Below are positions 32,233 to 41,221 of a stretch of 64,000 nucleotides of DNA, one piece after another; within the stretch, counting starts at the first letter, position 1, and the number at the start of each line of letters is the position of its first letter. The stretch lies in contig JBDTVG010000217.1 of NCBI GenBank assembly GCA_040007395.1, positions 25,047 through 89,046 on the forward strand, read 5' to 3'. The notes beneath the pieces were generated by a model. It saw nothing but the letters and a program-made list of their open reading frames with translations, searched no databases and was not told the origin of the DNA. The translations under genes were made by a program, and so were the position numbers. The DNA comes from DATGFK01 sp040007395 (GTDB lineage Bacteria; Chloroflexota; Anaerolineae; Aggregatilineales; UBA2796).

Positions 32233-34143
32233 ATGACCACTATAACGGACACAACGAATACCGAGAACGCCAAACCAGTTCTCATCGGTGAACTGCTGAT
32301 CGAGAAGGGCTTTCTCACGCCCGACGGTTTGGCAAAAGCCCTCGAATTGCAAGCCCTTATCGGCGGGCGCATCGGCAGCATTCTAGTATCGTTGGGGCTA
32401 GTCAAGCGCCAGCAGCTCTACAGTACCCTCGCGGATTTGTGGGGCTATCCTTTTATCGACCTGATGATAGTACACCCCGATCCGGCACTGGCGAAAAAGT
32501 TTGATTCAGAGATACTCATTGCGCTCAACTTTATTCCAGTTGCCGAACATGATGGCGCGGTGGATATTGCCGCTGCCGAGAAACCGACTGAGACGCTCAC
32601 GACGCTCATTCGCGGTACGCTAGGGCCAGTCCAGATCCAGTATTTCGTGACGACTGAATGGGACGTGAGCCGCGTCATTCGCGATATTTTCAAAACCCAA
32701 TTGCTTGACCGAGCGGTGAACGGGCTGTATTACCGCAACCCGCTGGAGAGCGCCTATACGGTCATGACCCGCTGGCAGTTTATCACGCTGGGCTTCGTCC
32801 TGCTGTTAAGTTTCGCCATATTGATCTTCTTCCCACGCCCCACGCTTATCGCCTTGAATCTAGTCATCAATCTGGGATTCACGGCAAGTATTCTGTTTAA
32901 GTTTGCGACAGCGATGGCGGGCGCACGCACCGAACGGATCGAAGCCGTCACCGCCGAGGAAGTCGAAGCGCTGAATGATGCTGACCTGCCCGTCTACAGC
33001 ATTCTGGTGCCCTGTTTCAAGGAAGCCAACGTGGTCGGGCTGCTCATGAAGAACCTCGGCGCGATAGATTACCCGACCAGCAAACTGCAAATTCTGCTGC
33101 TGCTTGAGGAAAACGATCAGGAAACGCAGGATGCAGCGCGGGCGGCCCATCCACCGGAAACCGTGACTTTCATCGTGATCCCGGCAGGGATGCCGCAGAC
33201 TAAGCCGAAAGCGTGCAATGTCGGGCTGTTCTTTGCCAAAGGCGAATATCTGGTCATCTACGACGCGGAAGATCGCCCAGAAGCCGATCAGCTTAAAAAG
33301 GCAGTGGTCGCGTTTCGCAAAGGTGCAGAAAACTTGATCTGCGTGCAAGCAGCCTTGAATTACTTCAATGCTAACGAGAACTTCCTAACGCGCATGTTTA
33401 CACTGGAATACTCGTACTGGTTCGACTATATGCTATCGGGTCTGGATCAACTGCACTTCCCGATCCCGTTGGGTGGTACAAGTAACCATTTTCGCACGGA
33501 CATGCTGCGTAAACTCGGTGGGTGGGACCCCTTCAACGTGACCGAAGATGCCGATCTGGGCATTCGTGCCGCCGCCAACAAGTACATTGTGGGGGTGATC
33601 AACTCAACCACCTACGAAGAAGCCAACAATCATGGGCCAAACTGGATTCGCCAGCGCTCACGCTGGATCAAAGGCTATATGCAAACGGTGCTGGTTCACC
33701 TGCGCGATCCGATCAAGCTGGTGCGCGAAGCCGGATTCCGCAATATCTTCGGGTTTATCATGCTCATCGCCGGAACGCCGATCACGTTTCTGTGTGTGCT
33801 GCCGCTGTGGGGTCTCTACCTGTTCTGGCTGATCACCCGCACTCATGCCTTTGATTCACTGTTTCCGCCTGCGATTCTGTATATCGGGCTGTTCAACTTG
33901 ATCATCGGCAATATCTTGATGATCTATTTGAATATGCTAGCGGTCTTCAAGCGCCGCTACTACAGCCTGATCTTGTTCGCCATGCTAAACCCGTTCTACT
34001 GGCTCATGCACTCTGTTGCTTCCTACAAGGCACTCTGGCAGCTTTTTACCAAACCGTTTTTCTGGGAGAAAACCACGCATGGCATCAGCCGCCAGCTTAC
34101 CCACCCAAGCCCCACACCTGAACCCACGCAGCCGGGGCCTTGA
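32233..34143 (+). CDS. Family-2 glycosyltransferase with N-terminal MshEN c-di-GMP-binding domain
   Basis: This 636-residue membrane synthase probably polymerises an exopolysaccharide. Residues 17-40 (LIGELLIEKGFLTPDGLAKA..) and 46-69 (RIGSILVSLGLVKRQQLYST..) are two 24-residue motifs separated by five residues, exactly the MshEN pattern that binds c-di-GMP in the pilus ATPase MshE. After a GspE-N-like region and two membrane helices (about 180-230) comes a GT2 domain: SILVPCFKEAN, DAED at 344-347, TED at 437-439 and QRSRW at 474-478, the markers of processive cellulose-synthase-like enzymes. Four or so membrane helices follow. There is no PilZ domain. ATG 32233 is preferred to an upstream frame that overlaps bcsB. 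It overlaps the next gene by 65 bp. Confidence 0.9.
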   Translation: MTTITDTTNTENAKPVLIGELLIEKGFLTPDGLAKALELQALIGGRIGSILVSLGLVKRQQLYSTLADLWGYPFIDLMIVHPDPALAKKFDSEILIALNFIPVAEHDGAVDIAAAEKPTETLTTLIRGTLGPVQIQYFVTTEWDVSRVIRDIFKTQLLDRAVNGLYYRNPLESAYTVMTRWQFITLGFVLLLSFAILIFFPRPTLIALNLVINLGFTASILFKFATAMAGARTERIEAVTAEEVEALNDADLPVYSILVPCFKEANVVGLLMKNLGAIDYPTSKLQILLLLEENDQETQDAARAAHPPETVTFIVIPAGMPQTKPKACNVGLFFAKGEYLVIYDAEDRPEADQLKKAVVAFRKGAENLICVQAALNYFNANENFLTRMFTLEYSYWFDYMLSGLDQLHFPIPLGGTSNHFRTDMLRKLGGWDPFNVTEDADLGIRAAANKYIVGVINSTTYEEANNHGPNWIRQRSRWIKGYMQTVLVHLRDPIKLVREAGFRNIFGFIMLIAGTPITFLCVLPLWGLYLFWLITRTHAFDSLFPPAILYIGLFNLIIGNILMIYLNMLAVFKRRYYSLILFAMLNPFYWLMHSVASYKALWQLFTKPFFWEKTTHGISRQLTHPSPTPEPTQPGP

Positions 34144-35596
34144 GCCAACCGTCGCGGATCAGATCAGCGGGCGGACACATCTATTCGGTATCCTGCTGCT
34201 AAGTCTGCCATTTCTGGGGCTTGGCCTGCTGATGAACAATCTGCTCTTTCTGAGCGATTCGCGGGCGCAGATCGTGGCGCGGGCGCTCATCGCCATTGAT
34301 CGTGGGCGCTTGGAACTATCCGGCTTGAGCTATCCGCCACTGCCTTCGATCCTTACGCTATTGCGCCCTGATCCCTCGACTTTGGCTATCGCGGCGGCAC
34401 TATCGGCGGGCGCGATAGTCTGGATATTGTGGACACAGCTTTGCCAGACCCGCTTGAGCCTTGTCACGCGGATTGTGCTGTTAGCGGGGTTTGGCCTTGC
34501 ACCGAGTACCGCTTTTCTGGCGACACAATCGTTTAGCGAAATCTTTGCGCTGCTGCTGTTTCTGGTGGCATGGTACAGCTTTCTCCAGTTTACGCTCAGC
34601 GGCGAAACGTGGGGCGGCTTTGCCGCAGGCTTAGTGCTCGGTCTGGGATTCTATATCAATCTGTATGCAGCCCTCTACGGATTGATGTATGCGCTTGCGT
34701 CGCCATTTTTCCAACGATGGTCAAAAGATGATTCGCCCAAGTTGCGTCGGCAAGGAGCGCTATCGGGGATACTGATCATTATCTTCCCGGTAGGTATGGC
34801 GCTGCTAACATGGATATACCTAAACTGGATCTTTTCCGGCGATGGCCTACACTTCCTGACCGATACCCCGATCCCGCTGTTTGCCTATTTGAACGGCGAT
34901 ACTGCGTCACTAGGTGGGCTAGGCCATGCCCTGACTGTTACCTTGTCAGAACTGCTTCAATCCCCGATTTACCTGTTGATGGGGCTGATTTCCGTAATCT
35001 ACAGCCGCCGGCGGCTGCCGACTTTCCTGCTGCCCATTGTCCTCATCACGATTGTCCGAGCGTTGGGGTTTTCGTATAGTGCACCGTTCGCGCTGTGCAC
35101 CTATACGGTAGTCGCATTGGCAGCGATCCCTTCAATGTTGTCGAGACACTGGGAAGTTGTCCTCATTTTGGTCATGGTGTTGAATGTTGCCATTGGTGTG
35201 GTCACGCCCAATGCCAGCCCAATCATGAGCCAATGGCAGCAGGTTGTGAACAACGGCAAACCATCGTCTGCCGATGAACAGGAGGCGAAGGTTACCCAAG
35301 CGTTACGCCAAGCGCCCGCCCACAGCATCCTTGCCGATGATCGCAGCGCGTACCGCCTCATCGCCCGGACAGGCTCCGCGACACCATTTATCCTGCCTGT
35401 AGACTCCGATTTTGCACTGGCAATCGCCACGCCGGGGCATCACGCCAGCTATTTGCTGATGCCGACTGCCAGCCTGACCGATGCGGTTAGCGGACACTTT
35501 GGCCTGCATGTGCCACTGGGCTTCGTCCTCGACTCGGCATGGACTGGCTGGCAATTGTACCGACGGACTTCAGTACCGCCGCTAGTGGGCAAGTAG
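34079..35596 (+). CDS. Polytopic membrane protein of the exopolysaccharide cluster
   Basis: This 505-residue protein has 10-12 hydrophobic segments (for example LFGILLLSLPFLGLGLLMNN, then IVLLAGFGLAPSTAFLATQS and GGFAAGLVLGLGFYINLYAA). A soluble C-terminal part of about 130 residues follows. An acidic-Asp/Arg first loop (LSDSRAQIVARALIAIDRGR) resembles GT-C fold transferases such as ArnT/PMT, so it may be a lipid-linked sugar transferase or a polymer transporter, but no family can be named with confidence. ATG 34079 lies inside the end of the glycosyltransferase gene (65-bp overlap), so they are surely cotranscribed. It ends 8 bp before the convergent GGDEF/EAL gene. Confidence 0.75.
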   Translation: MASAASLPTQAPHLNPRSRGLEPTVADQISGRTHLFGILLLSLPFLGLGLLMNNLLFLSDSRAQIVARALIAIDRGRLELSGLSYPPLPSILTLLRPDPSTLAIAAALSAGAIVWILWTQLCQTRLSLVTRIVLLAGFGLAPSTAFLATQSFSEIFALLLFLVAWYSFLQFTLSGETWGGFAAGLVLGLGFYINLYAALYGLMYALASPFFQRWSKDDSPKLRRQGALSGILIIIFPVGMALLTWIYLNWIFSGDGLHFLTDTPIPLFAYLNGDTASLGGLGHALTVTLSELLQSPIYLLMGLISVIYSRRRLPTFLLPIVLITIVRALGFSYSAPFALCTYTVVALAAIPSMLSRHWEVVLILVMVLNVAIGVVTPNASPIMSQWQQVVNNGKPSSADEQEAKVTQALRQAPAHSILADDRSAYRLIARTGSATPFILPVDSDFALAIATPGHHASYLLMPTASLTDAVSGHFGLHVPLGFVLDSAWTGWQLYRRTSVPPLVGK

Positions 35597-35603
35597 CGGC
35601 GGT

Positions 35604-38600
35604 TTATACTTCGTCTATTAGGCGTTGATCAATGTTGTTGATCAATGTTGGGATGTCGGAGGCTGGACAAGCTTTGCCGAAGTAGAAGCCCTGTGCAAAA
35701 TCACACTGCTTTTCGCGAATGATAGTCAACTGTTCAATGGTTTCTACGCCTTCGGCAACCACACTCAACCCCAGATTGTGTCCCAGCGAGGTGATCGCGC
35801 CAATAATGCTGCGGCCTCGCGCTGTCTTCAAGCTATCATCGCCAATTTCTTCCACGAAAGATCGGTCTATCTTGAGGCTATTCATAGGAATTTGTTGCAA
35901 ATAGCTGAGGGACGCATAGCCCATGCCGAAATCGTCGATGGCAATGCCGATCCCGATCTCGCGTAGTTGGGTAAGTTTCTGGATATTTTCTGGCGTGTTG
36001 TGCATGATCAGGCTTTCAGTCAGTTCGAGTTCCAGCCATGTCGGAGCCAAATTGCTACTCTTAAGCGCTCGGTTAACCGTGTCGATAAACTGCTTGTGGT
36101 CATACTGAATCGCTGAGACATTGACTGATATGAACAGACGAAAGCCCGCTTCTTGCCACTCCTGCGCCTGCCGGCAGGCTTCGCGCAGTACCCATGCGCC
36201 CATCGGCAAGATCAAGCCAGATTCCTCGGCAATCGGAATGAATTTATCAGGGGGGATGAGGCCAAACTGGGGATGATCCCAGCGCAACAGTGCTTCGACA
36301 CCACCGACGCGATTTTCGTTCAGATCGACAAGCGGCTGGAAGTAGAGAACCAACTCGTTATTTTCTAGTGCTTTAGGCAGCGCGTTGGTCAGCGTGAAGC
36401 GCTCGAATGCTTTGCGACTGGGGATAGTGTCGTAGATCTGAAAGGTGTTCTTGCCCAGATCTTTGGAGCGATACAACGCGGTATCGGCTTTACGTAACAG
36501 TTCTTCGGCGGTTTGCCCATCTAGCGGATAGAAGCTCACGCCGACGCTAGCAGTTACGGCAAGATCCTGTCCACCGATCAAGAACCGAGCGCGCATGGCA
36601 TTGACGATATTTTCCGCGACTTGCAGCGCGTCCTCTCGGTCTTTGAGCGCCTCAAGGACAATCGTGAATTCGTCGCCACCCATACGGGCTAATGTATCCG
36701 CGGGACGGATACAGCTTTGCAACCGTTGGGCAACCTCTTTTAGCAGTTCGTCGCCCGCCGAATGACCGAGTGTGTCATTGATCGTTTTGAAGTGATCGAG
36801 ATCGACATAGAGCAAACATGCCAGTGAGTCGGTTCGCTCAGAAAAGGCAATGGCTTGCTGCAAACGTTCCCGAAAGAGCAGACGGTTGGGCAGCCCGGTC
36901 AGCGCATCATGGCGAGCCTGATGGGCAAGCTGATCGGTTAGACGGCGCTGCTCAATGGCAATCGCCGCCAGCCCGACGACCTGTTCTATCAAGCCCATCA
37001 TCTTGTCGTCAGGCGTACCTGTTTCATGGCTAAACAGTACTAACAGTCCAATCACATCGTCGGAATTGCCCAGAATCGGGATAGACCAGCACGCCCGCAT
37101 TTTCTCACGTAAGACGGCCTCACGAAACGGCTCCCATGAGGGATCTTCCAAAATATCCTCAACGATATTATTCTCTTTGAGGGCAGCGGCGCGACCCCAC
37201 GAAATCGTGTTGGGGTCGATCAATTGGGCATTGATCTGAGCCAGAAATTCATCAGATAAACTCAAAGAGGCTTCCTGATAGGCGTAGCCATTTTCGACCA
37301 GCATAATGACTGCTGCGACATTGGGCTGCTGCCGTTCGACAGTATAGACAAGCTGGACCAGAACATCGGTCAAAGGTTGGTTTGCCGCGATCATCTCCAG
37401 CGTTTGGTTACGGTCACGCAGCAAGATCTCCATGTGCTTGCGTTCGGTGATGTCCTCAGTGAAGACGATGACTCCGCCAACGTTGTCGTTAATGTCCTGC
37501 CACGGGATAATCTCCCAATGCTGCCAGCGCATCAGACCGTCGGGGCCGATCAGTGAGTCCTCACCGAGTTGTTCGGGGACACCGCGCAGGCCCTGCTCGA
37601 ACAATCGCTTCCAGCGCTCAGAGATCCCCGGAAAAACGTCATAATGACAGCGACCTATGACATTGTTAGATTCCAAATGATAGTCTTGCACCCAACGCTT
37701 GCTGACGACAAGGTAACGCATATCTTTGTCGAACATCGCCACCGCCACGGGCGTTCGCTGCACGAACAGCCGCAGTTGAGCTTCATTGCGGCGTAGCAGC
37801 ATTTCGGCTTGTTTGCGTTCGCTCATGTTGCGCGTGACCGAAACCCGTACCTTTCGACCCTGATAGAATACAGGTTTCCCAAAAGCCAGTATCGGGAAAA
37901 CCGTGCCATCTTTTTTACGACCCTCTATTTCATAGGGCAAGTCGTAGTCATCGATGATACGCTCCCCAAGCAGTTCATACGTGTCTGGCATCACCATATC
38001 AAAGGCCGACATCCCAATAATTTCCGAAGGGTCGTAGCCAAACATCAGCGCTAGCGCCCGGTTCGCTTCGAGAATTTTGCCTTCTTCGTGAATAGACAAC
38101 CCTTCGGAAGTCGCCTCGGACATAATCTGGAACTTTTCTTCGCTGTCCCGCAGCGCCGCAGCGATCTCGTTGACTTGCTTGACACGCTGGCGCAGATGCA
38201 GTTCCGACATAACCAACTCGCTGAACTCGCGCACAGTATCAATTTCGTCGGCAGTCCACACTCTGGGAATATGGTCGATGACACAAAATGCGCCGAGGAT
38301 TTGGCCTTCGAGCGTTATTAGTGGCATCCCCGCATAGGCAATTACGCCTAGATCCGGGATCGCCAGATTATCGCGCAGCAGTGGATCTTGGCAAGCATCG
38401 GTAATAATCAGCGGTGAACCCGAAGTCACTACGTATTGGCAGAAGGAATGCGTAAGTGGTGTTTCGCGCTTCGTAGCCACTGGCTCCCCCAGCCCAACAC
38501 AGCTTTTGAAAAACTGGCGATGTTCGTCAACCAGCGATACCAAGACCACTGGTACATTCAGGACACGGGCTGCCAAACTGGTCAAGCGGTCAAAGGACGG

Positions 38601-38687
38601 TTCGGGTGCAGTATCGAGCAGATCCAACTGCCACAGCGCATTCAGGCGGGCTGGATCGTTGAGGGCTATTGAAATCGTGTTGTCCAT
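35604..38687 (-). CDS. Multi-sensor diguanylate cyclase/phosphodiesterase (GAF-PAS-PAS-GAF-GGDEF-EAL)
   Basis: This 1027-residue cytoplasmic protein makes and/or breaks c-di-GMP. GAF (about 15-165, with FKSCVGLGEPVATKRETPLT), two PAS domains (to about 430, each ending with RNMSERK or EDITERK), a second GAF (to 600), GGDEF (600-775) and EAL (785-1027) follow one another. The cyclase site is intact (RMGGDEFTIV), with an inhibitory RxxD site (RPAD) five residues before it. The phosphodiesterase site is intact too (EALLRWDHP, later DDFGMGYAS and EGVET). The absence of membrane segments suggests soluble or redox/light-type signals. It is convergent with the exopolysaccharide genes, whose MshEN synthase could be its target. 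ATG 38687 is chosen; an in-frame GTG at 38711 is possible. Confidence 0.94.
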   Translation of the reverse strand: MDNTISIALNDPARLNALWQLDLLDTAPEPSFDRLTSLAARVLNVPVVLVSLVDEHRQFFKSCVGLGEPVATKRETPLTHSFCQYVVTSGSPLIITDACQDPLLRDNLAIPDLGVIAYAGMPLITLEGQILGAFCVIDHIPRVWTADEIDTVREFSELVMSELHLRQRVKQVNEIAAALRDSEEKFQIMSEATSEGLSIHEEGKILEANRALALMFGYDPSEIIGMSAFDMVMPDTYELLGERIIDDYDLPYEIEGRKKDGTVFPILAFGKPVFYQGRKVRVSVTRNMSERKQAEMLLRRNEAQLRLFVQRTPVAVAMFDKDMRYLVVSKRWVQDYHLESNNVIGRCHYDVFPGISERWKRLFEQGLRGVPEQLGEDSLIGPDGLMRWQHWEIIPWQDINDNVGGVIVFTEDITERKHMEILLRDRNQTLEMIAANQPLTDVLVQLVYTVERQQPNVAAVIMLVENGYAYQEASLSLSDEFLAQINAQLIDPNTISWGRAAALKENNIVEDILEDPSWEPFREAVLREKMRACWSIPILGNSDDVIGLLVLFSHETGTPDDKMMGLIEQVVGLAAIAIEQRRLTDQLAHQARHDALTGLPNRLLFRERLQQAIAFSERTDSLACLLYVDLDHFKTINDTLGHSAGDELLKEVAQRLQSCIRPADTLARMGGDEFTIVLEALKDREDALQVAENIVNAMRARFLIGGQDLAVTASVGVSFYPLDGQTAEELLRKADTALYRSKDLGKNTFQIYDTIPSRKAFERFTLTNALPKALENNELVLYFQPLVDLNENRVGGVEALLRWDHPQFGLIPPDKFIPIAEESGLILPMGAWVLREACRQAQEWQEAGFRLFISVNVSAIQYDHKQFIDTVNRALKSSNLAPTWLELELTESLIMHNTPENIQKLTQLREIGIGIAIDDFGMGYASLSYLQQIPMNSLKIDRSFVEEIGDDSLKTARGRSIIGAITSLGHNLGLSVVAEGVETIEQLTIIREKQCDFAQGFYFGKACPASDIPTLINNIDQRLIDEV

Positions 38688-38840
38688 AGGGGTTACAAGT
38701 TGTCCACTCAAAATTGTAGAACAGGTACGCTCTTACTATAAAGGCAAAGTTTGTCGATCAGCTATTCCAAAACTCTCACCAGATACGGGCATCGAGCTAG
38801 ACTGGTGGCATTGAAGGGTGCAAACTGCTAGACTGTCCCT

Positions 38841-40205
38841 ATGCAAAACCTCTTCCAGCGAAGGCTGTTGATACTCTTGATCCTGTGCAGTTTGTTCTGG
38901 CCCGAAACCGTCCGTGCCAGACAGGACGCACCGCCGCCGCCACCACATTTGGGCTACGGGGTTCATATTGCCCCCAATACCAATCTGGATCGCAATCTGG
39001 TGAATGCACTGGGTGTGGATTGGGTCAAGATTTACGCTACGGAGCAAGCCAAAGATTATCCCGGCAAGCGCATCCTGTTCCGCTGGGATCTAAGCTGGCC
39101 TACCGACTGGGCACAGTTCAAGATCAATGTGGCGAACCGCGCCCGTGAACTGATTAGCCTGAACATTGATGCGATTGAGGTTGGCAATGAGCCGAACCTT
39201 GTTAACGAGTGGACACGCGGCCCGAATGCGTGGGAATACGTGCAGATGCTGCGCGTTGCCTATACTGCCATCAAAGCAGGCAACCCGAACATTATTGTGG
39301 TGTCAGCCGGACTCGCCCCGACTCTTACCACCCCGGATCGGAAGGCGATTAGCGATCTGGACTATGCTCAGGAAATGCTCGATAACGGCGCGGCACAGTG
39401 GTTCGATGCGTTCGGCTATCACCCCTACGGCTACAATCTGCCGCCCGAAGCCGACCCAACCCAGCACGAACTCGTCTTCCGGCGGACGGAGCGTATTCGC
39501 GCTGTGCTTGAAAAACACGGCGTATACAAACAAATCTGGTTAACCGAATTTGGCTGGCTGCGCGACCCTGCCGAAGATGGCGTGAACTGCAAGGACAGCG
39601 ATCCTGACTTTGCGGGTTTTGCGTGGCTGCGCGTCACGGGCGAACAACAGGCCAGTTATCTTGTGCGGGCTTTTCAGTATGCCGATCAGAACTGGCCTTG
39701 GGCTGGTCCCACCTTTGTGTGGAACCTGAACTGGCATCAGCAAACATGGCTGAATATGTGTAATCATCAACGCTGGTTTAGCTTGCTCAGACTCAATGGC
39801 GAACCCACCATTGCCTATCGCAAACTGCAAGCGATGGAACGTCATCCTAGCGATTATCTGCCGCACCTTGAATTACACACCGAGTCGCTGGCGGTTGATG
39901 TGTCGCTGGCCTGCTTGCGCCGAATGCCGCTCGGTCAGTTCACGATTGCCAATACGGGCTACCCTCTGCCCGTACCGATCACGATTAGTCCGGCAAATGG
40001 CCCACAGCCGCCCTTTGTCGAGGTGGACAAAAAACAAGCCCGCGCTGGCGACACAATTAAAGTGTTTGTTGACCCAACAGGCTTACAAGAAGCGGGTCAG
40101 TACCCGGTCTACATCAACGTCAAAGCCACTGTCAATAAACGGCCTTTCACGCAGAATATAGAAGGCTTTGTCGTGGCTTCACAGGCCGGACAGGGCTGTA
40201 ATTAG
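38841..40205 (+). CDS. Secreted glycoside-hydrolase-like protein (clan GH-A type)
   Basis: This 454-residue protein has a signal peptide (RRLLILLILCSLFWPETVRA, cleaved before RQDAPPPPP). A TIM-barrel-like domain follows with VGNEPN (Glu117) and WLTEFGW (Glu236), the acid/base and nucleophile positions of clan GH-A enzymes such as GH5, GH39 and GH53. The last 110 residues form a beta-rich immunoglobulin-like domain (FTIANTGYPLPVPITISPAN) with a single cysteine near the end. Its place after the synthase genes is like that of BcsZ endoglucanase in cellulose operons, so a role in trimming the polymer is inferred. The exact family and substrate are not known. Confidence 0.82.
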   Translation: MQNLFQRRLLILLILCSLFWPETVRARQDAPPPPPHLGYGVHIAPNTNLDRNLVNALGVDWVKIYATEQAKDYPGKRILFRWDLSWPTDWAQFKINVANRARELISLNIDAIEVGNEPNLVNEWTRGPNAWEYVQMLRVAYTAIKAGNPNIIVVSAGLAPTLTTPDRKAISDLDYAQEMLDNGAAQWFDAFGYHPYGYNLPPEADPTQHELVFRRTERIRAVLEKHGVYKQIWLTEFGWLRDPAEDGVNCKDSDPDFAGFAWLRVTGEQQASYLVRAFQYADQNWPWAGPTFVWNLNWHQQTWLNMCNHQRWFSLLRLNGEPTIAYRKLQAMERHPSDYLPHLELHTESLAVDVSLACLRRMPLGQFTIANTGYPLPVPITISPANGPQPPFVEVDKKQARAGDTIKVFVDPTGLQEAGQYPVYINVKATVNKRPFTQNIEGFVVASQAGQGCN

Positions 40206-40360
40206 TTCAGCGGACACGCTGGTGATCGACTCCAAACCCATATTCACAGGCACATTTTTCATCGATCCCAGACACTACCCTATGCAAGGCAAGCGCATCA
40301 CATCAAAAACCCAAACCATTCAGCGGACAGGGCAAGGCCTGTCCGCTGAACCTGCTACCC
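40200..40360. repeat. Family A repeat, extended form
   Basis: Two partial units: TCAGCGGACACGCTGG at the stop of the hydrolase gene, and TTCAGCGGACAGGGCAAGGCCTGTCCGCTG at 40318-40347. The stretch before the second (GCGCATCACATCAAAAAC) is shared with 2110-2130. Confidence 0.7.
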
Positions 40361-40373
40361 TATCTATAAAAGT

Positions 40374-40420
40374 TTGACTTTTAGAACATTTGAGCGTATA
40401 CTATTTTTGAACATATGTTC
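40374..40420 (+). promoter_or_regulatory. Consensus promoter with a GAACATATGTTC palindrome at the start site
   Basis: TTGACT (40374-40379), a 17-bp spacer and TATACT (40397-40402) make a strong sigma-70 promoter. The palindrome GAACATATGTTC covers 40409-40420, where transcription should begin. It has the GAAC-N4-GTTC form of Gram-positive-type LexA boxes. It drives the two VOC genes. Confidence 0.75.
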
Positions 40421-40438
40421 CGCAATAAGGGCAAATAG

Positions 40439-40810
40439 ATGATAAAAGCCGTTTGGATTGAGCTTCCCGTCAAAGACCTTGAACGCGCCATGAAATTTTA
40501 TCAGGCAGTGTTCGATCTCCAGCTGACTGACATTCTTGACGAGGAAGTACGGCGCACCACGACCTTGTTTCCCGGTTCGGGCGAAGGTGCCGCCGGAATT
40601 TCCTTGAATCAGGCTAAAAACTTTGAGCCGGGCGTTAAAGGCCCATTTGTCTATCTGGATGCGGGCGAGGAACTCACCCCATGCCTCAACCGAGTCGAGC
40701 CTGCGGGCGGCAAGATCATCGAGGCAAAGACATCGATGGGAGCCGCTGGCTATTACGCCGCTATCCACGATACCGAAGGCAATCTGATCGCGCTATACTC
40801 ACCCAAATAG
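40439..40810 (+). CDS. VOC superfamily protein (first of a pair)
   Basis: A 123-residue vicinal-oxygen-chelate (glyoxalase/bleomycin-resistance) fold protein made of two beta-alpha-beta-beta-beta modules. It starts VWIELPVKDLERAMKFYQAV and ends YYAAIHDTEGNLIALYSPK; the late IHDTEGNLIAL contains the metal-ligand glutamate position. The histidine and glutamate set of glyoxalase I is incomplete, so it may only bind. It lies 30 bases after the predicted start site of transcription and 33 bp before a second VOC gene. Confidence 0.9.
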   Translation: MIKAVWIELPVKDLERAMKFYQAVFDLQLTDILDEEVRRTTTLFPGSGEGAAGISLNQAKNFEPGVKGPFVYLDAGEELTPCLNRVEPAGGKIIEAKTSMGAAGYYAAIHDTEGNLIALYSPK

Positions 40811-40843
40811 CAAGTAACTAGGCTTTATAGAGAGGAACAAGCT

Positions 40844-41221
40844 ATGTTAAAAAACGTACAGGCATTTTCTGGTTTTTCTGTAGACGACATCCCCAAGGCG
40901 AAAGCATTCTACGGTCAAACGCTCGGACTGGAAGTTACTGAAGAAAACGGCATGTTGCAACTGCACATTGCGAAGGGCAATCCTATTATCGTTTACCCAA
41001 AGCCCAACCATACGCCAGCCACCTATACCATCCTTAACTTTCCTGTCGATGACATTGAAAAGGCCGTCGATGATCTCAACGGGCGCGGCGTGCGATTCGA
41101 GATCTACGATTATGAACAACTCAAGACGGACGAAAAAGGCATCGCTAGGGGTGGGGGGCCACTTATCGCGTGGTTTAAAGATCCCGCTGGCAATATCTTG
41201 TCTGTACTTCAACAAAACTAG
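40844..41221 (+). CDS. VOC superfamily protein (second of a pair)
   Basis: A 125-residue VOC fold protein: FSGFSVDDIPKAKAFYGQTL starts module 1, and LNFPVDDIEKAVDDLNGRGV starts module 2, ending WFKDPAGNILSVLQQN. It differs clearly from the preceding VOC protein, so the pair is not a recent duplication and may form a heterodimer. AGAGGAACA precedes its ATG. Same promoter as its neighbour. Confidence 0.9.
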   Translation: MLKNVQAFSGFSVDDIPKAKAFYGQTLGLEVTEENGMLQLHIAKGNPIIVYPKPNHTPATYTILNFPVDDIEKAVDDLNGRGVRFEIYDYEQLKTDEKGIARGGGPLIAWFKDPAGNILSVLQQN

